64,000 bases of DNA from Flavivirga abyssicola (GTDB lineage Bacteria; Bacteroidota; Bacteroidia; Flavobacteriales; Flavobacteriaceae): positions 3,459,001 to 3,523,000 of the forward strand of contig NZ_CP141266.1 of NCBI RefSeq assembly GCF_030540775.2. Reading direction: 5' to 3'. Shown one piece after another: positions 1-8,595 of this stretch (positions are counted from its first letter, which is position 1; each line of letters begins with the position of its first letter). A program made the position numbers and the translations under genes. The notes beneath the pieces are model-generated. The model saw only the letters and a program-made list of their open reading frames with translations. It was not told the DNA's origin and made no database searches.

Positions 1-708
1 TGTATCGTTTGATCCTATTACTTTTACAATATTTGGTAGGTAGTTGTTTATTGGCTTTTTATCATCTTCTGCTTTAACAATAGATTCGATTAAACTAGCG
101 CTGTCTTCATCGAAGAAAAATAATACATTGCGTTGCAGCGTGTCATCATTTTCTAATAAGGTATTTGCAGATGGATTTGTAAGCACAATTCTGAAGTTGT
201 CGTTAAACATAATAATGGCATCCATGGCTCCGTCAATGAGGCCTGTCATTTTGCTATTTGCTATTTCTATGTCTTGTTTGGATGATGCTAGCCGTTCTTG
301 TATCGCATCTAATTCGCGGTGACGCTTAATCATGACAGATAGAATACCTTGGGCAAAACCGCTATCGTTTTTAATTAAATTTAAAAAATGCTCACGCTCA
401 ATTTTTAAAACTTTAGTGTTTTCTATTGTGGTGACAGATGCTGAGCGCGTTTCATTATCTATCAAAGCATATTCACCAAAACAATCTCCAACACTTAAAG
501 TGTCATAAATGTGGTTCTTATCATGAATTTTTACCGAGCCTTTTAAAACGGCATACATGGAATTTCCAATAGTATCTTTTTCGAAAATAACTTCATTTTT
601 AATATAAGTTTCTTCAGTAATATTATCACATAAATGTTGAAGGGATTCTTGAGAGACTTCAGAAAAAAAAGAAATTTCAGATAAAAAATTTATGAGGGTT
701 TTGGTCAC
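1..708 (-). CDS. cyclic nucleotide-binding / PAS domain protein (partial, runs off window start)
   Basis: The frame is open from about 738 down to base 1 and has no ATG. A GTG at 708-706 gives a sensible start (VTKTLINFLSEISFFSEVS). Residues about 10-125 form a cNMP-binding fold: IFEKDTIGNSMYAVLKGSVK and then SVGDCFGEYALIDNETRSAS, the phosphate-binding-cassette-like region. A helix with RHRELDAIQERL leads into a PAS-like segment (IDGAMDAIIMFNDNFRIVLTNPSA) that is cut by the window edge. In the family such proteins are regulators or the sensory half of kinases or cyclases; the output domain lies outside the window, so the role is unknown. The domain call is fairly safe; the GTG start is an inference. 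Confidence 0.75.
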   Translation of the reverse strand, partial: MTKTLINFLSEISFFSEVSQESLQHLCDNITEETYIKNEVIFEKDTIGNSMYAVLKGSVKIHDKNHIYDTLSVGDCFGEYALIDNETRSASVTTIENTKVLKIEREHFLNLIKNDSGFAQGILSVMIKRHRELDAIQERLASSKQDIEIANSKMTGLIDGAMDAIIMFNDNFRIVLTNPSANTLLENDDTLQRNVLFFFDEDSASLIESIVKAEDDKKPINNYLPNIVKVIGSNDT

Positions 709-892
709 TTTTGTTAAGATATAGTTAGATAATGATTGTTAAAGATATTAATTATTATAATAGCTTTATAACTTAGCATTTTAAATGCTTCCCTTTTTAG
801 GTAAACTTGTTTCTCTAAAATGAAAATCGATAATGCTGTAACATTTTGTTAAATACAGCGTCATATAAGTATCAATCAAAAAATAAATCACA

Positions 893-1234
893 ATGATGAG
901 ACAAGATAATCAACTTTTAGTCATTACCCATTTAAGTCAACTAATAGCTTTGGTAACAGGTTTTGGTAGTTTATTATTACCATTAGTATTATGGCTTACA
1001 CAAAAAGAAAAAGTATACCAAATGGACAAGCACGGTAAAAACATTATAAACTTTCAGTTAAGTTTAATTGTTTATTTTATAATATGTATTCCCTTAATAT
1101 TGCTATTTGGCTTAGGTTTATTAGGCTTTATAATTTTAGGGATTATTTCTATAGTTTTTCCTATTGTAAATGCTATTAAAGCTAGCAAGGGAGAAGTGCC
1201 AACATACCCTTTGTCTTTTAATTTTATAAGTTAA
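893..1234 (+). CDS. DUF4870 domain-containing small membrane protein
   Basis: The 113-residue protein has three hydrophobic segments (about 20-37, 56-77 and 79-97). It carries the DUF4870 hallmarks: HLSQLIALVTGFGSLLLPLVLW near the N-terminus, the polar loop DKHGKNIINFQ entering the second membrane segment, and a final A-S-K-G-E-x-P-x-Y-P motif. The family (Tic20-like fold) sits in the inner membrane and has no firm biochemical role. The gene stands alone between a divergent regulator and dnaN and is followed by a strong hairpin, so it is probably monocistronic. Identity of the family is near certain; function is unknown. Confidence 0.85.
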   Translation: MMRQDNQLLVITHLSQLIALVTGFGSLLLPLVLWLTQKEKVYQMDKHGKNIINFQLSLIVYFIICIPLILLFGLGLLGFIILGIISIVFPIVNAIKASKGEVPTYPLSFNFIS

Positions 1235-1320
1235 AATTTAAATAACAGGTCATCCTCATTATTAAAAAATAGTTTATCTCTAGATTTTTATTAGTTAGTT
1301 TATTTTAGTAGGAGATAAAT

Positions 1321-1350
1321 AAAACGCTCACTTTTAAGTGAGCGTTTTTT
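1321..1350. terminator. Bidirectional intrinsic terminator after the DUF4870 gene
   Basis: There is a perfect 13-bp stem (1321-1333 with 1336-1348) around a 2-nt loop, with A-run and T-run on either side. It can end transcription of the DUF4870 gene on the plus strand. Confidence 0.8.
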
Positions 1351-1475
1351 ATTCCTGTGAAGGTGGGAATTTTTTTGAATGAAAATAGGCTATCAATTTT
1401 GATAGCCTATTTATAATGAATAAAGTATTTTAAACCTCTATCTCTATTAAAGAGATTCCTGCCTTCACAGGAATT
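1351..1475. repeat. Imperfect inverted repeat bracketing the dnaN terminator
   Basis: The left arm (about 1351-1370, attcctgtgaaggtgggaat) and the right arm (about 1456-1475, attcctgccttcacaggaat) pair with about two mismatches in 20. The right arm is itself near-palindromic (attcctg / caggaat). This resembles the short palindromic intergenic repeats that are common in Flavobacteriaceae genomes. Confidence 0.5.
1383..1412. terminator. Hairpin terminator downstream of dnaN
   Basis: A perfect 14-bp inverted repeat (1383-1396 with 1399-1412) lies about 65 bp past the dnaN stop codon. It is read here as the dnaN terminator on the minus strand, although it is symmetrical. Confidence 0.6.
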
Positions 1476-1477
1476 AA

Positions 1478-2596
1478 TTATGAATTTAGCATTACTGGCA
1501 TTACAAGCATTGTAATTTGCTCACCTTCATCAAGTCCGTCTATAGGGGTTAAAATACCAGCTCTATTTGGCATACTCATTTCTAGTTGTACCTCGTCTGA
1601 TCCCAGGTTGTTTAGCATCTCGGTTAGAAAACGTGAGTTGAAACCAATTTGCATGTCGTCACCTTGGTAGTCACAAGTTAAACGTTCTTCTGCCTTATTA
1701 CTGTAATCGATATCTTCTGCTGAAATATTAAGCTCTGCACCGGCAATTTTTAAACGTATTTGGTGTGTTGTTTTATTTGAAAAGATACTCACACGTCTTA
1801 CGGAGTTTAAAAATTGTGTTCTGTCTATAACTAATTTATTAGGATTCTCTTTTGGTATAACAGCTTCATAGTTAGGGTATTTGCCATCAATTAAACGGCA
1901 AATTAACTCAGAGTTTTCAAATGTGAATTTGGCATTCGATTCGTTATACTCAATAGTGACATCTTCTTCTTTAGCAGCTAAAATACCCTTTAAAAGATTT
2001 AAAGGTTTTTTAGGCATAATAAATTCTGCAACTTGGTTAGCTTTAATATCTTCACGTGTATATTTTACTAATTTATGAGCATCTGTAGCAACAAAGGTTA
2101 AACCTTCTGTTGAAAACTGAAAAAATACACCACTCATTACTGGACGTAAATCGTCATTCCCGGCTGCAAAAATAGTTTTACTAATCGCAGTAGCTAATAT
2201 ATCTCCAGTAACAACTGTTTTACTTGGGTCTTCAAGAGCAACTGCTTTAGGGAACTCATTACCATCAGCATAAGCCAAAGCATATTTACCATGATTTGAG
2301 CTAATTTCAATGGTGTTATTGTCTTCTACAACAAATGTAAGCGGTTGTTCAGGAAATGTTTTTAAAGTATCTAATAACAAACGAGCAGGAATAGCTACAC
2401 TGCCTTCACTATCACTTTCAACGTCAAGAGACGAAGACATAGTGGTTTCTAAATCGCTTGCCGAAACAGTCAATTTAGTATGCTCTAATTCAAATAAAAA
2501 ATTATCTAAAATAGGTAAGGTGTTAGAGCTATTAATGACACCCCCTAAAACTTGTAATTGTTTTAATAAATAGGTACTGGATACTATAAATTTCAT
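1478..2596 (-). CDS. dnaN: DNA polymerase III subunit beta (sliding clamp)
   Basis: The 372 residues match the usual clamp length and divide into three about 120-residue clamp domains. Visible family motifs are the N-terminal MKFIVSSTYLLKQLQ, LPILDNFLFEL, the middle ATDAHKLVKY, LIDGKYPNYEAVIP, and the C-terminal LVMPVML that lines the partner-binding pocket. The protein forms a ring that tethers DNA polymerase III and other partners to DNA. The ATG at 2596-2594 is preceded by a -7 type promoter box. It is monocistronic here and lies far from any origin-like region. No anomalies were seen. Confidence 0.97.
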   Translation of the reverse strand: MKFIVSSTYLLKQLQVLGGVINSSNTLPILDNFLFELEHTKLTVSASDLETTMSSSLDVESDSEGSVAIPARLLLDTLKTFPEQPLTFVVEDNNTIEISSNHGKYALAYADGNEFPKAVALEDPSKTVVTGDILATAISKTIFAAGNDDLRPVMSGVFFQFSTEGLTFVATDAHKLVKYTREDIKANQVAEFIMPKKPLNLLKGILAAKEEDVTIEYNESNAKFTFENSELICRLIDGKYPNYEAVIPKENPNKLVIDRTQFLNSVRRVSIFSNKTTHQIRLKIAGAELNISAEDIDYSNKAEERLTCDYQGDDMQIGFNSRFLTEMLNNLGSDEVQLEMSMPNRAGILTPIDGLDEGEQITMLVMPVMLNS

Positions 2597-2634
2597 GTAT
2601 TTACAACGAGTTTAAATTTTAATAAAGCTATCTA

Positions 2635-2670
2635 CAAATATATTCGAAACCGACTAAAATTGGAAACAAA
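2635..2670 (-). promoter_or_regulatory. Putative Bacteroidota promoter of dnaN
   Basis: On the minus strand TATATTTG (2642-2635) matches the -7 consensus TAnnTTTG. A TTTG (2670-2667) lies 24 bp upstream, slightly more than the usual spacing. Confidence 0.45.
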
Positions 2671-2681
2671 CTTATTAACAT

Positions 2682-4349
2682 TTAAGAAGCATGCCTTTTC
2701 TTTCTGAAGTAATTAAATCCTATTCCGAAAAAGGTCAATAGCACCAGTGGTAATGCGATGTTTATAAGTTGCCATTTGCTTTTTTGAGTTGCTATTTTTT
2801 GCTGATTAAGGAATGCGATGGCTATTTCTTTGGATCGAATGTTTATAAGTCCGTTATCATCTAGTAAGTAATTAACGGCATTGAGTAAAAATTCTTTATT
2901 GCCGTAGGTCTTTCCTGTCCATCGATCAAAGCCTAATTCTTGTGGTCTATTTTTTATAACATCATTTTTAATAATATCACCATCGGCTACAACAATCATC
3001 TTAGTGGGTATGCTTTTATTTTTTTCTTCCGAAAGTTTAAAAGCCTTTATTTGATTGTTATAAACGGATGTGAATTCACCTTCTAATAAAACCGCGAGTG
3101 CTTGATTTCCTTTATTGAAAAGAGTAGGATCTGGTTCCTGAGTCACTAAATCTAAACTTATTTCCCTTGGCATACCTTCCAGTTTAGTTAGAGGTGCTGT
3201 TTCTAAAAGAATAGTTTTATTAATATCGTTTTTAAGCGTATCAATTTGGTTTGCAAAGTCAAGTTTTACTAAATTTAGATTATTAACAATGGGGTGATTG
3301 CTATTGGAGTTTGCTAATGGTGAATAAGGCCATCGTAAATGTTGAAATTGTGATTGACTACCTTCGCCCATAGCCAGCGTAATAGGAGCAGAGTACAATG
3401 TGCTTACTATAACAGGATTAATGCGAACACCGTATTTAAAAAAGAAATCGGTTAAATTTAAATCTCTTGTTACAGCAAAATTACTACCTGTATCATTATA
3501 CAAGCTATCTTTTTCCATGGTTACAGCATCGATGAGCCATAAACTTTTACCGCCATTCATGGTGAATTGATCTAAGACTAGTTTTTCCTTTTCGGTAAAA
3601 GCTTCAGTAGGTTTTGCAGAGATTATTAAATCGTATGCTTTAATGTCTTTAAGTGTTTTTTGAGGATTGCTAGCTACACTATCTAAGGTAAAAGGTGCAA
3701 TAAAATAGTATTCTCCAAGCTTTTTAACAAAATCTGCGATGTATTTATCTTCCAACTGATTATTACCTCTTAGAATAGCAATTTTTCTACGTTTGGGTTT
3801 TGTTAATTTGCTAAATCCATCTGAAAAAGTATATTCTAAATGCTGAACAGAATTACTAACTAATTCCTGTTGTGTAGCTCCTATTTTATTTTTTATTAAA
3901 GGAATAATAACTGTTTGATCGTTATAACTGGCTAAAGCCCAAGGAAAAATGACAGCCTGAGTCGCTTTTCCATTTTCTTGTACGCTTAATTGCATGGGTG
4001 TTAAACCGCGTTGCGTAAGCTGTTGGATGTTCTGCTCTCTTGTAGATTCGTTTTCTAACGGATTAATAAAATTGAAAATAACATGGCTGTTTTCTGCTGA
4101 AAATTCTTCAAGTAATTGATTGGTTTCTTTTTGAAGCCTTCTAAATTCCGAAGGAAAATCATCTCCACTTAAAAAGATATCTACAATAAGAGGAGATTCT
4201 ATGTCTTTTACAATATTTATGGCAGATTCACTCAATGTATAACGATTATCTGCAGTTAAATCAAAACGTTTGAAGATTTTACTACCTAAAAAATTAATTG
4301 CAATTATTACAACTATAAGTATAGCTATATGTTTAATGTTTTTATTCAA
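2682..4349 (-). CDS. gldG: GldG, gliding-motility ABC-transporter-associated protein
   Basis: The 555-residue protein has an N-terminal membrane anchor (about 6-26), a large periplasmic part of the GldG/ABC_transp_aux type (YTLSESAINIVKDIESPLIV, VIFNFINPLE, KLTKPKRRKIAILRGN, LWLIDAVTMEKDS) and a C-terminal membrane helix (about 523-545) followed by a basic tail. GldG works with GldF and GldA in an ABC-type complex needed for gliding in Flavobacterium johnsoniae. The only workable start is the TTG at 4349, because an in-frame stop lies just upstream. The gene overlaps the preceding one by 8 nt, which suggests translational coupling. Confidence 0.9.
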   Translation of the reverse strand: MNKNIKHIAILIVVIIAINFLGSKIFKRFDLTADNRYTLSESAINIVKDIESPLIVDIFLSGDDFPSEFRRLQKETNQLLEEFSAENSHVIFNFINPLENESTREQNIQQLTQRGLTPMQLSVQENGKATQAVIFPWALASYNDQTVIIPLIKNKIGATQQELVSNSVQHLEYTFSDGFSKLTKPKRRKIAILRGNNQLEDKYIADFVKKLGEYYFIAPFTLDSVASNPQKTLKDIKAYDLIISAKPTEAFTEKEKLVLDQFTMNGGKSLWLIDAVTMEKDSLYNDTGSNFAVTRDLNLTDFFFKYGVRINPVIVSTLYSAPITLAMGEGSQSQFQHLRWPYSPLANSNSNHPIVNNLNLVKLDFANQIDTLKNDINKTILLETAPLTKLEGMPREISLDLVTQEPDPTLFNKGNQALAVLLEGEFTSVYNNQIKAFKLSEEKNKSIPTKMIVVADGDIIKNDVIKNRPQELGFDRWTGKTYGNKEFLLNAVNYLLDDNGLINIRSKEIAIAFLNQQKIATQKSKWQLINIALPLVLLTFFGIGFNYFRKKRHAS

Positions 4350-4827
4350 AGGTCTTTTTTAATTGATATTGTCTAATACCTACTACGGTATCGTTTTTAA
4401 AATCCAGCTCCATGCATTCTTGCTTATTATTGAAAGCACCAGGTTTAAAACCTAAATTATAATTCCATTTATTTGCCGATTCTCTTTTTAAACTGTCATT
4501 CCAACCATACCATTCACTTTTCCCTAAGAGTGTTTCTACTTCTTTTTTACTTTTATGGAGAAACAAACTTTTATCAAGTATTTCTTGAGACATTTCATAG
4601 CGTAATTCGGGTTTATCTTTCCAGGCTTCAGTATTAAAATATTTTTGATGGTGGTAGCTACTAAAAATATTTAACAATGGGTAAAATACATAAAAATAAA
4701 CAACAGGGGTTAATAATAAACTTATTAGCAGACTTACCCATTTACGTTTATCTATAGTATTTGCAAATAACCAAACTAAAACAAAAACGAGTATTAGAAA
4801 AATAATAAATAAGGGTGTTAAAATCAT
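4342..4827 (-). CDS. Unidentified membrane protein encoded between gldF and gldG
   Basis: The 161-residue protein has two hydrophobic N-terminal segments (about 3-23 and 32-55). A soluble part follows with KKEVETLLGKSEWYGWND and, near the end, ECMELDFKNDTVVGIRQYQL. That pattern (a helix of the type K-E-V-x-x-L-L-G-K, then strands with D-x-V-x-x-x-x-x) resembles a BamE/SmpA-like fold, but this is an inference from shape. It overlaps gldF by 4 nt (ATGA) and gldG by 8 nt, so it is certainly co-transcribed and probably coupled. In well-studied gliding bacteria gldF and gldG are direct neighbours. I do not recognise the family and assign no function. Confidence 0.75.
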   Translation of the reverse strand: MILTPLFIIFLILVFVLVWLFANTIDKRKWVSLLISLLLTPVVYFYVFYPLLNIFSSYHHQKYFNTEAWKDKPELRYEMSQEILDKSLFLHKSKKEVETLLGKSEWYGWNDSLKRESANKWNYNLGFKPGAFNNKQECMELDFKNDTVVGIRQYQLKKTFE

Positions 4828-5543
4828 TTTTTCTCTCTGTTGATATTTATTTTAGTTAGCATTAAAAAGAAAATGGTGACACTTAAAAAATACAAGATAT
4901 CGCGTGTATCCAATACGCCACGACTCATACTTTTATAATGTACACTCATTCCTAATTGTTCTATAAAATCATTGGAAGCGAAATCTGCAATGCCTTCAAA
5001 GCCTATATAGAATAGAAAGCAAATAAAAACGGCTATAATAAATGATACAATTTGATTGTCTGATAAGGAAGATGCATAAACACCAATAGCTGTATAAGCA
5101 GCGATTAAAAATAATAATCCGAAATAAGAACCAAGCGTACTCCCCACATCTAAATTACCAATTGGGTTGCCTAATTGATAAACAGTGTAAACATAAAGCA
5201 AGGTTGGTATAAGTGCGATTAAAATCAAAATAAAGGCTCCAAAATACTTCCCCAAAATAATATGTATATGCGATATTGGTTTTGTAAGCAGGAGTTCTAG
5301 GGTACCTTGCTTTTTTTCATCAGAAAAACTACGCATAGTAACAGCAGGAATTAAGAATATTAAAATCCAAGGTGTTAGTAAAAAGAAAGAAGATAAATCT
5401 GCAAATCCATAATCCAGAATATTAAATTCACCTTTAAACAACCATAAGAATAAGCCATTTAAAACTAGAAAAATAGCAATGACTAAATAGCCAATAGGGG
5501 ATGCGAAAAATGAGTTTATTTCTTTTTTTAGTATAGCTAACAT
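4824..5543 (-). CDS. gldF: GldF, gliding-motility ABC transporter permease
   Basis: The 239-residue protein is an ABC-2 type permease with about six membrane segments. The diagnostic cytoplasmic loop SDEKKQGTLELLLTKPIS follows the second segment, and the N-terminus LAILKKEINSFFASPIGYLV is typical of GldF/NosY permeases. It pairs with the GldA ATPase (not in this window) and with GldG. It is the first gene of the gldF-X-gldG operon and starts at an ATG at 5543. The call rests on the permease signature plus the GldG neighbour. Confidence 0.9.
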   Translation of the reverse strand: MLAILKKEINSFFASPIGYLVIAIFLVLNGLFLWLFKGEFNILDYGFADLSSFFLLTPWILIFLIPAVTMRSFSDEKKQGTLELLLTKPISHIHIILGKYFGAFILILIALIPTLLYVYTVYQLGNPIGNLDVGSTLGSYFGLLFLIAAYTAIGVYASSLSDNQIVSFIIAVFICFLFYIGFEGIADFASNDFIEQLGMSVHYKSMSRGVLDTRDILYFLSVTIFFLMLTKININREKK

Positions 5544-5704
5544 TTATTTTATTTTGTGCATCATAATAAGTAGTTTTTTGACTATTGTTCAAAAGAAATT
5601 AAAGTGATGCGCTAATCTATATAAATTTATTTTTTTATTTGAAAGATCTCGGTAACAAATTTATCAATTTGTCTCACATGGACGTTTTATAATTGATTAA
5701 AATT

Positions 5705-6250
5705 TTAAAAAGCGCTCGATATCGCTTCAAAACGCTCCACTTTAATAGCGCCTTTTGTTGGAATCATGTTTTGCCAAACCCAATTGTAATGCTCAATGAC
5801 TTGCTCAGCACTTAGGTGTGGTCTATGGCCTGTTGTGTGTGCATCTTTTACAACTGTAATGTTATAATCTTTTGCCAGGGCTGAATGTATGGTAGCTTCT
5901 ACACAAAAATCGGTAGCGCAACCTGTAATGTATAACTCATTAATATTATGAGCTTCTAATTCAGATTTAAGGTTTGAATTATAAAATACATCATTTGCAT
6001 ATTTACTTATTAGTATATCATTTTTAGATACTTGCAATTCTGATAATATTTCCCAGGCTTCTGTGTTGGGAATAAAATCATTATGTTTAGTGCCATCATG
6101 CTGAATATAAAAGACCAGATGTCCTGAAGCTCTAAATTTATCTGCTAAAGAATTAATCTTATTTACTACACCGATGGTATCATGTCTTGGAGTTTCTGGA
6201 GTAAAGGATCCTTTTTGCATATCGATTACCAGAAGTGCTTTTTGACTCAT
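5705..6250 (-). CDS. Isochorismatase-family cysteine hydrolase
   Basis: The 181-residue protein has the full set of catalytic residues of the cysteine hydrolase branch: Asp10 in LLVIDMQ, Lys83 in DILISKYANDVF, and the nucleophile Cys116 in ITGCATDFCVEATIHSA. Family members hydrolyse C-N bonds in nicotinamide-, carbamoylsarcosine- or biuret-like amides; the exact substrate cannot be read. It lies 2 nt downstream of the ABM-fold gene and is probably the last gene of a SAM hydrolase/ABM/hydrolase operon. Compare the second family member at 31174-31794, which lacks these residues. Confidence 0.88.
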   Translation of the reverse strand: MSQKALLVIDMQKGSFTPETPRHDTIGVVNKINSLADKFRASGHLVFYIQHDGTKHNDFIPNTEAWEILSELQVSKNDILISKYANDVFYNSNLKSELEAHNINELYITGCATDFCVEATIHSALAKDYNITVVKDAHTTGHRPHLSAEQVIEHYNWVWQNMIPTKGAIKVERFEAISSAF

Positions 6251-6252
6251 TG

Positions 6253-6549
6253 TTAGCTTAAAGTTTCTAATTTATCAACGCTCCATGCCATAGGAGGTAT
6301 ATTAAATAATGGTTTAGTTTTTGCCCAAACGTTTTTAAAGATATCAGAGTGTCTGTAATTCTCTAAATCGTTTTCAGTTTCCCAATAGCTATAAGTGAAA
6401 AATATAGTCGGATCGTTTTTGTCTCTATAGAGTTCTAAAAATTTACAGCCTTCAAAATGTCGTATTTTTTCTTTATTAGCTTCAAAATTAGCAAGAAAAG
6501 CTTCGATGTTTTGGTCTTGAAACCCCATTTTTACAATTCTAACAAACAT
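6253..6549 (-). CDS. Antibiotic biosynthesis monooxygenase (ABM) fold protein
   Basis: The 98-residue single-domain protein shows the ABM/YgiN pattern: MFVRIVKMGFQ as the first strand, a helix with FLANFEANKEKIRHFEGC, then FLELYRDKNDPTIFFTYSYW and a helix before the final strand. Relatives are cofactor-free quinol or polyketide monooxygenases, or simply dimeric alpha-beta barrels of unknown use. It is separated from the SAM hydrolase gene by 1 nt and from the cysteine hydrolase by 2 nt, so the three are co-transcribed. Substrate is unknown. Confidence 0.8.
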   Translation of the reverse strand: MFVRIVKMGFQDQNIEAFLANFEANKEKIRHFEGCKFLELYRDKNDPTIFFTYSYWETENDLENYRHSDIFKNVWAKTKPLFNIPPMAWSVDKLETLS

Positions 6550-6550
6550 A

Positions 6551-7387
6551 TTATGTTTTTATAAAGTTAACACTAATAGCATCCATTAAGCCAAGCCCCA
6601 TAAGCGATGAGGCGCTTCCAACAGTACCGCTATTACTTTTATAGACCGCAATTTCTAAGAAATCGCCAGAATTAAAAACGACTAAACCTCTACCTTCATC
6701 ATTACGTTTGTTTTCTTCTATTTCAAAATTTACAAAATCACTGTATTTTTTATAAATAGTCTTAAACTTATTATTTCTAGCTGAAATCTCAAAAGCGCGC
6801 CCTTTCTGTATAGTTTCAAAAAAGTGCCTTTTAATATTGGTAATCACATTGCCATAATTATCAATATAAATAACACTACCAATAATTTGTGTTTTATCGT
6901 CATTTACATAAGGGACAATATTCTTAATCGGTTTTATTTCTTTAATAGATTTTCCTATAACCTCTAAAGTGCCACCGCGTGCAATGTGGCATGCTGCTTT
7001 TACAAACACATCAAGAACGGGAAAGCTAGTTTGTATTTTATCGTGAATATTAATTTCTACGATTTTTTCGGGTGCAATCTCAGCACAAATCATGCTCATA
7101 ATACCATTATTGGCACAGATGAAAAAATGATCATCAAGTTTTACAGCTATGTGCTTATTTTCCGGATTTATTTCAGAATCAATTCCAATAATATGTATTG
7201 TGCCTTTAGGAAAACTACTGTATGCATTTTTAATGATGTATGCCGCTTCAGGAATACTAAAAGGTGAGATAGAATGAGAGATATCAACAATTTTAACATC
7301 ATGAAGTTCGCTATAAATGGCTCCTTTTGTCGCGCCAGCAAAGTGATCTTTTTCACCAAAATCAGTAGTTAATGTTATTATCGCCAT
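6551..7387 (-). CDS. SAM hydrolase / SAM hydroxide adenosyltransferase family (DUF62)
   Basis: The family signature ITLTTDFGEKDHFAGATKGAI opens the protein, and IIGIDSEINPENKHIAVKLD, FICANNGIMSMI and YIDNYGNVITNI follow, as expected for DUF62 proteins that split S-adenosylmethionine to adenosine and methionine using water. The ATG at 7387 was chosen over the TTG at 7393 because it directly precedes the conserved strand. The gene is divergent from phoH with a 143-bp shared control region and heads a short operon with the ABM and cysteine hydrolase genes. Confidence 0.88.
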   Translation of the reverse strand: MAIITLTTDFGEKDHFAGATKGAIYSELHDVKIVDISHSISPFSIPEAAYIIKNAYSSFPKGTIHIIGIDSEINPENKHIAVKLDDHFFICANNGIMSMICAEIAPEKIVEINIHDKIQTSFPVLDVFVKAACHIARGGTLEVIGKSIKEIKPIKNIVPYVNDDKTQIIGSVIYIDNYGNVITNIKRHFFETIQKGRAFEISARNNKFKTIYKKYSDFVNFEIEENKRNDEGRGLVVFNSGDFLEIAVYKSNSGTVGSASSLMGLGLMDAISVNFIKT

Positions 7388-7425
7388 TGGCAAAATTGTT
7401 GATATGTTTTTAGCGTTTGGTCACC

Positions 7426-7455
7426 CAAATTTATGTATTTTTGAGATTTAACAAA
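7426..7455 (-). promoter_or_regulatory. Putative promoter of the SAM hydrolase operon
   Basis: On the minus strand TTTG (7455-7452), an 18-bp spacer and TAAATTTG (7433-7426) fit the Bacteroidota TTTG / TAnnTTTG promoter closely. It lies about 40 bp upstream of the ATG. Confidence 0.6.
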
Positions 7456-7460
7456 ACTAA

Positions 7461-7510
7461 TGAAATCATTTCATCGATTAAATATTATTTTGATTTAAAT
7501 CCGATGAAAT
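7461..7510. promoter_or_regulatory. Inverted repeat in the SAM hydrolase-phoH divergent control region
   Basis: Two 9-bp arms, ATTTCATCG (7468-7476) and CGATGAAAT (7502-7510), are inverted around a 25-bp AT-rich spacer. The left arm is also part of the palindrome TGAAATCATTTCA (7461-7473). The placement between divergent promoters suggests an operator, but no regulator can be named. Confidence 0.4.
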
Positions 7511-7530
7511 AAAAAATTAAACTTGCGCCT

Positions 7531-8484
7531 TTGAATGAAATTATAATTGAACTTGAAGAAATTACTCCAAAAGAGTTTTTTGGAGCCCAAAACGCCAATA
7601 TTGTACTTCTAAAAAAGTACTTTCCTAAACTTAAAATTGTTGCAAGAGGTAATAAAATTAAAGCCTTTGGAGACGAGGAATTGTTAGAAGAATTCGATCG
7701 TAGAATTACCATGCTTTTAAAACATTTCGCAAAATATAATAAGCTGGACGAGAATGTTATTGAGCGCGTTTTAACGAGCCAAAGCAGTGACGATTATACG
7801 ACTTCAAAACAAAGTGGAGAAGTTATTGTGCATGGTGTAGGAGGTAAACTTATTAAAGCACAAACAGCAAACCAACGTAAAATGGTAGAGCTTATGCGTA
7901 AAAACGATATGGTTTTTGCTATAGGCCCTGCAGGAACAGGTAAAACCTATACAGGTGTTGCATTAGCGGTTCAGGCTTTAAAAAATAAGGAAGTTAAACG
8001 TATTATTTTAACGCGTCCGGCGGTGGAGGCTGGTGAGAATTTAGGGTTTCTACCTGGTGATCTAAAAGAAAAATTAGACCCATACATGCAACCATTATAT
8101 GATGCGTTACGTGATATGATTGCTCCTGAAAAATTAGCACATTATATAGAGAATGGAACCATACAAATAGCACCATTGGCTTTTATGCGTGGACGTACGT
8201 TGGATAATGCTTTCGTGATTTTAGATGAAGGGCAAAATACAACACATGCACAAATGAAAATGTTTTTAACGCGTATGGGAAAGAATGCCAAGTTTTTATT
8301 AACAGGCGATCCCGGACAGATTGATTTACCACGTCGTACCATTTCGGGTTTAAAAGAAGCCCTTTTAATTTTGAAGAATGTAGACGGTGTAGGTATGATA
8401 TTTTTAGATGATAAAGACGTCATTCGTCATAAACTGGTTAAGAAGGTTATTGAGGCATACGAAGGCATAGAGAATAGATCTTAA
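7531..8484 (+). CDS. phoH: PhoH family P-loop ATPase
   Basis: The 317-residue protein has an N-terminal KH-like portion (EFFGAQNANIVLLKKYFP). The PhoH ATPase domain follows, with Walker A GPAGTGKT at 132-139, the conserved TRPAVEAGENLGFLPGD, and Walker B ILDEGQNTT at 230-238. Members bind RNA and are thought to act in RNA metabolism or ribosome maturation. The start is a TTG at 7531: the frame is closed by a stop at 7510-7512 and no ATG lies between, so TTG is the only reasonable choice. It is followed by purC. Confidence 0.93.
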   Translation: MNEIIIELEEITPKEFFGAQNANIVLLKKYFPKLKIVARGNKIKAFGDEELLEEFDRRITMLLKHFAKYNKLDENVIERVLTSQSSDDYTTSKQSGEVIVHGVGGKLIKAQTANQRKMVELMRKNDMVFAIGPAGTGKTYTGVALAVQALKNKEVKRIILTRPAVEAGENLGFLPGDLKEKLDPYMQPLYDALRDMIAPEKLAHYIENGTIQIAPLAFMRGRTLDNAFVILDEGQNTTHAQMKMFLTRMGKNAKFLLTGDPGQIDLPRRTISGLKEALLILKNVDGVGMIFLDDKDVIRHKLVKKVIEAYEGIENRS

Positions 8485-8504
8485 TCCCCATTGTCCTTTG
8501 GACA

Positions 8505-8521
8505 TTTCCCCAAAGGGGAAA
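8505..8521. terminator. Hairpin after phoH
   Basis: A perfect 7-bp stem TTTCCCC / GGGGAAA with a 3-nt loop follows the phoH stop by about 20 bp. A weaker stem (tcctttgga) precedes it. It is a likely terminator or a palindromic repeat. Confidence 0.45.
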
Positions 8522-8595
8522 ATTTGCGGATTACAATAACATAAATATTAATTTAAAAAGCGTTTTTCTATAATTCAAATATTTAATTTTGAGTT

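Noticed and set aside
5544-5704. Search for a TAnnTTTG promoter in front of gldF
   Set aside because: No acceptable -7 box was found on the minus strand, so no promoter was annotated.
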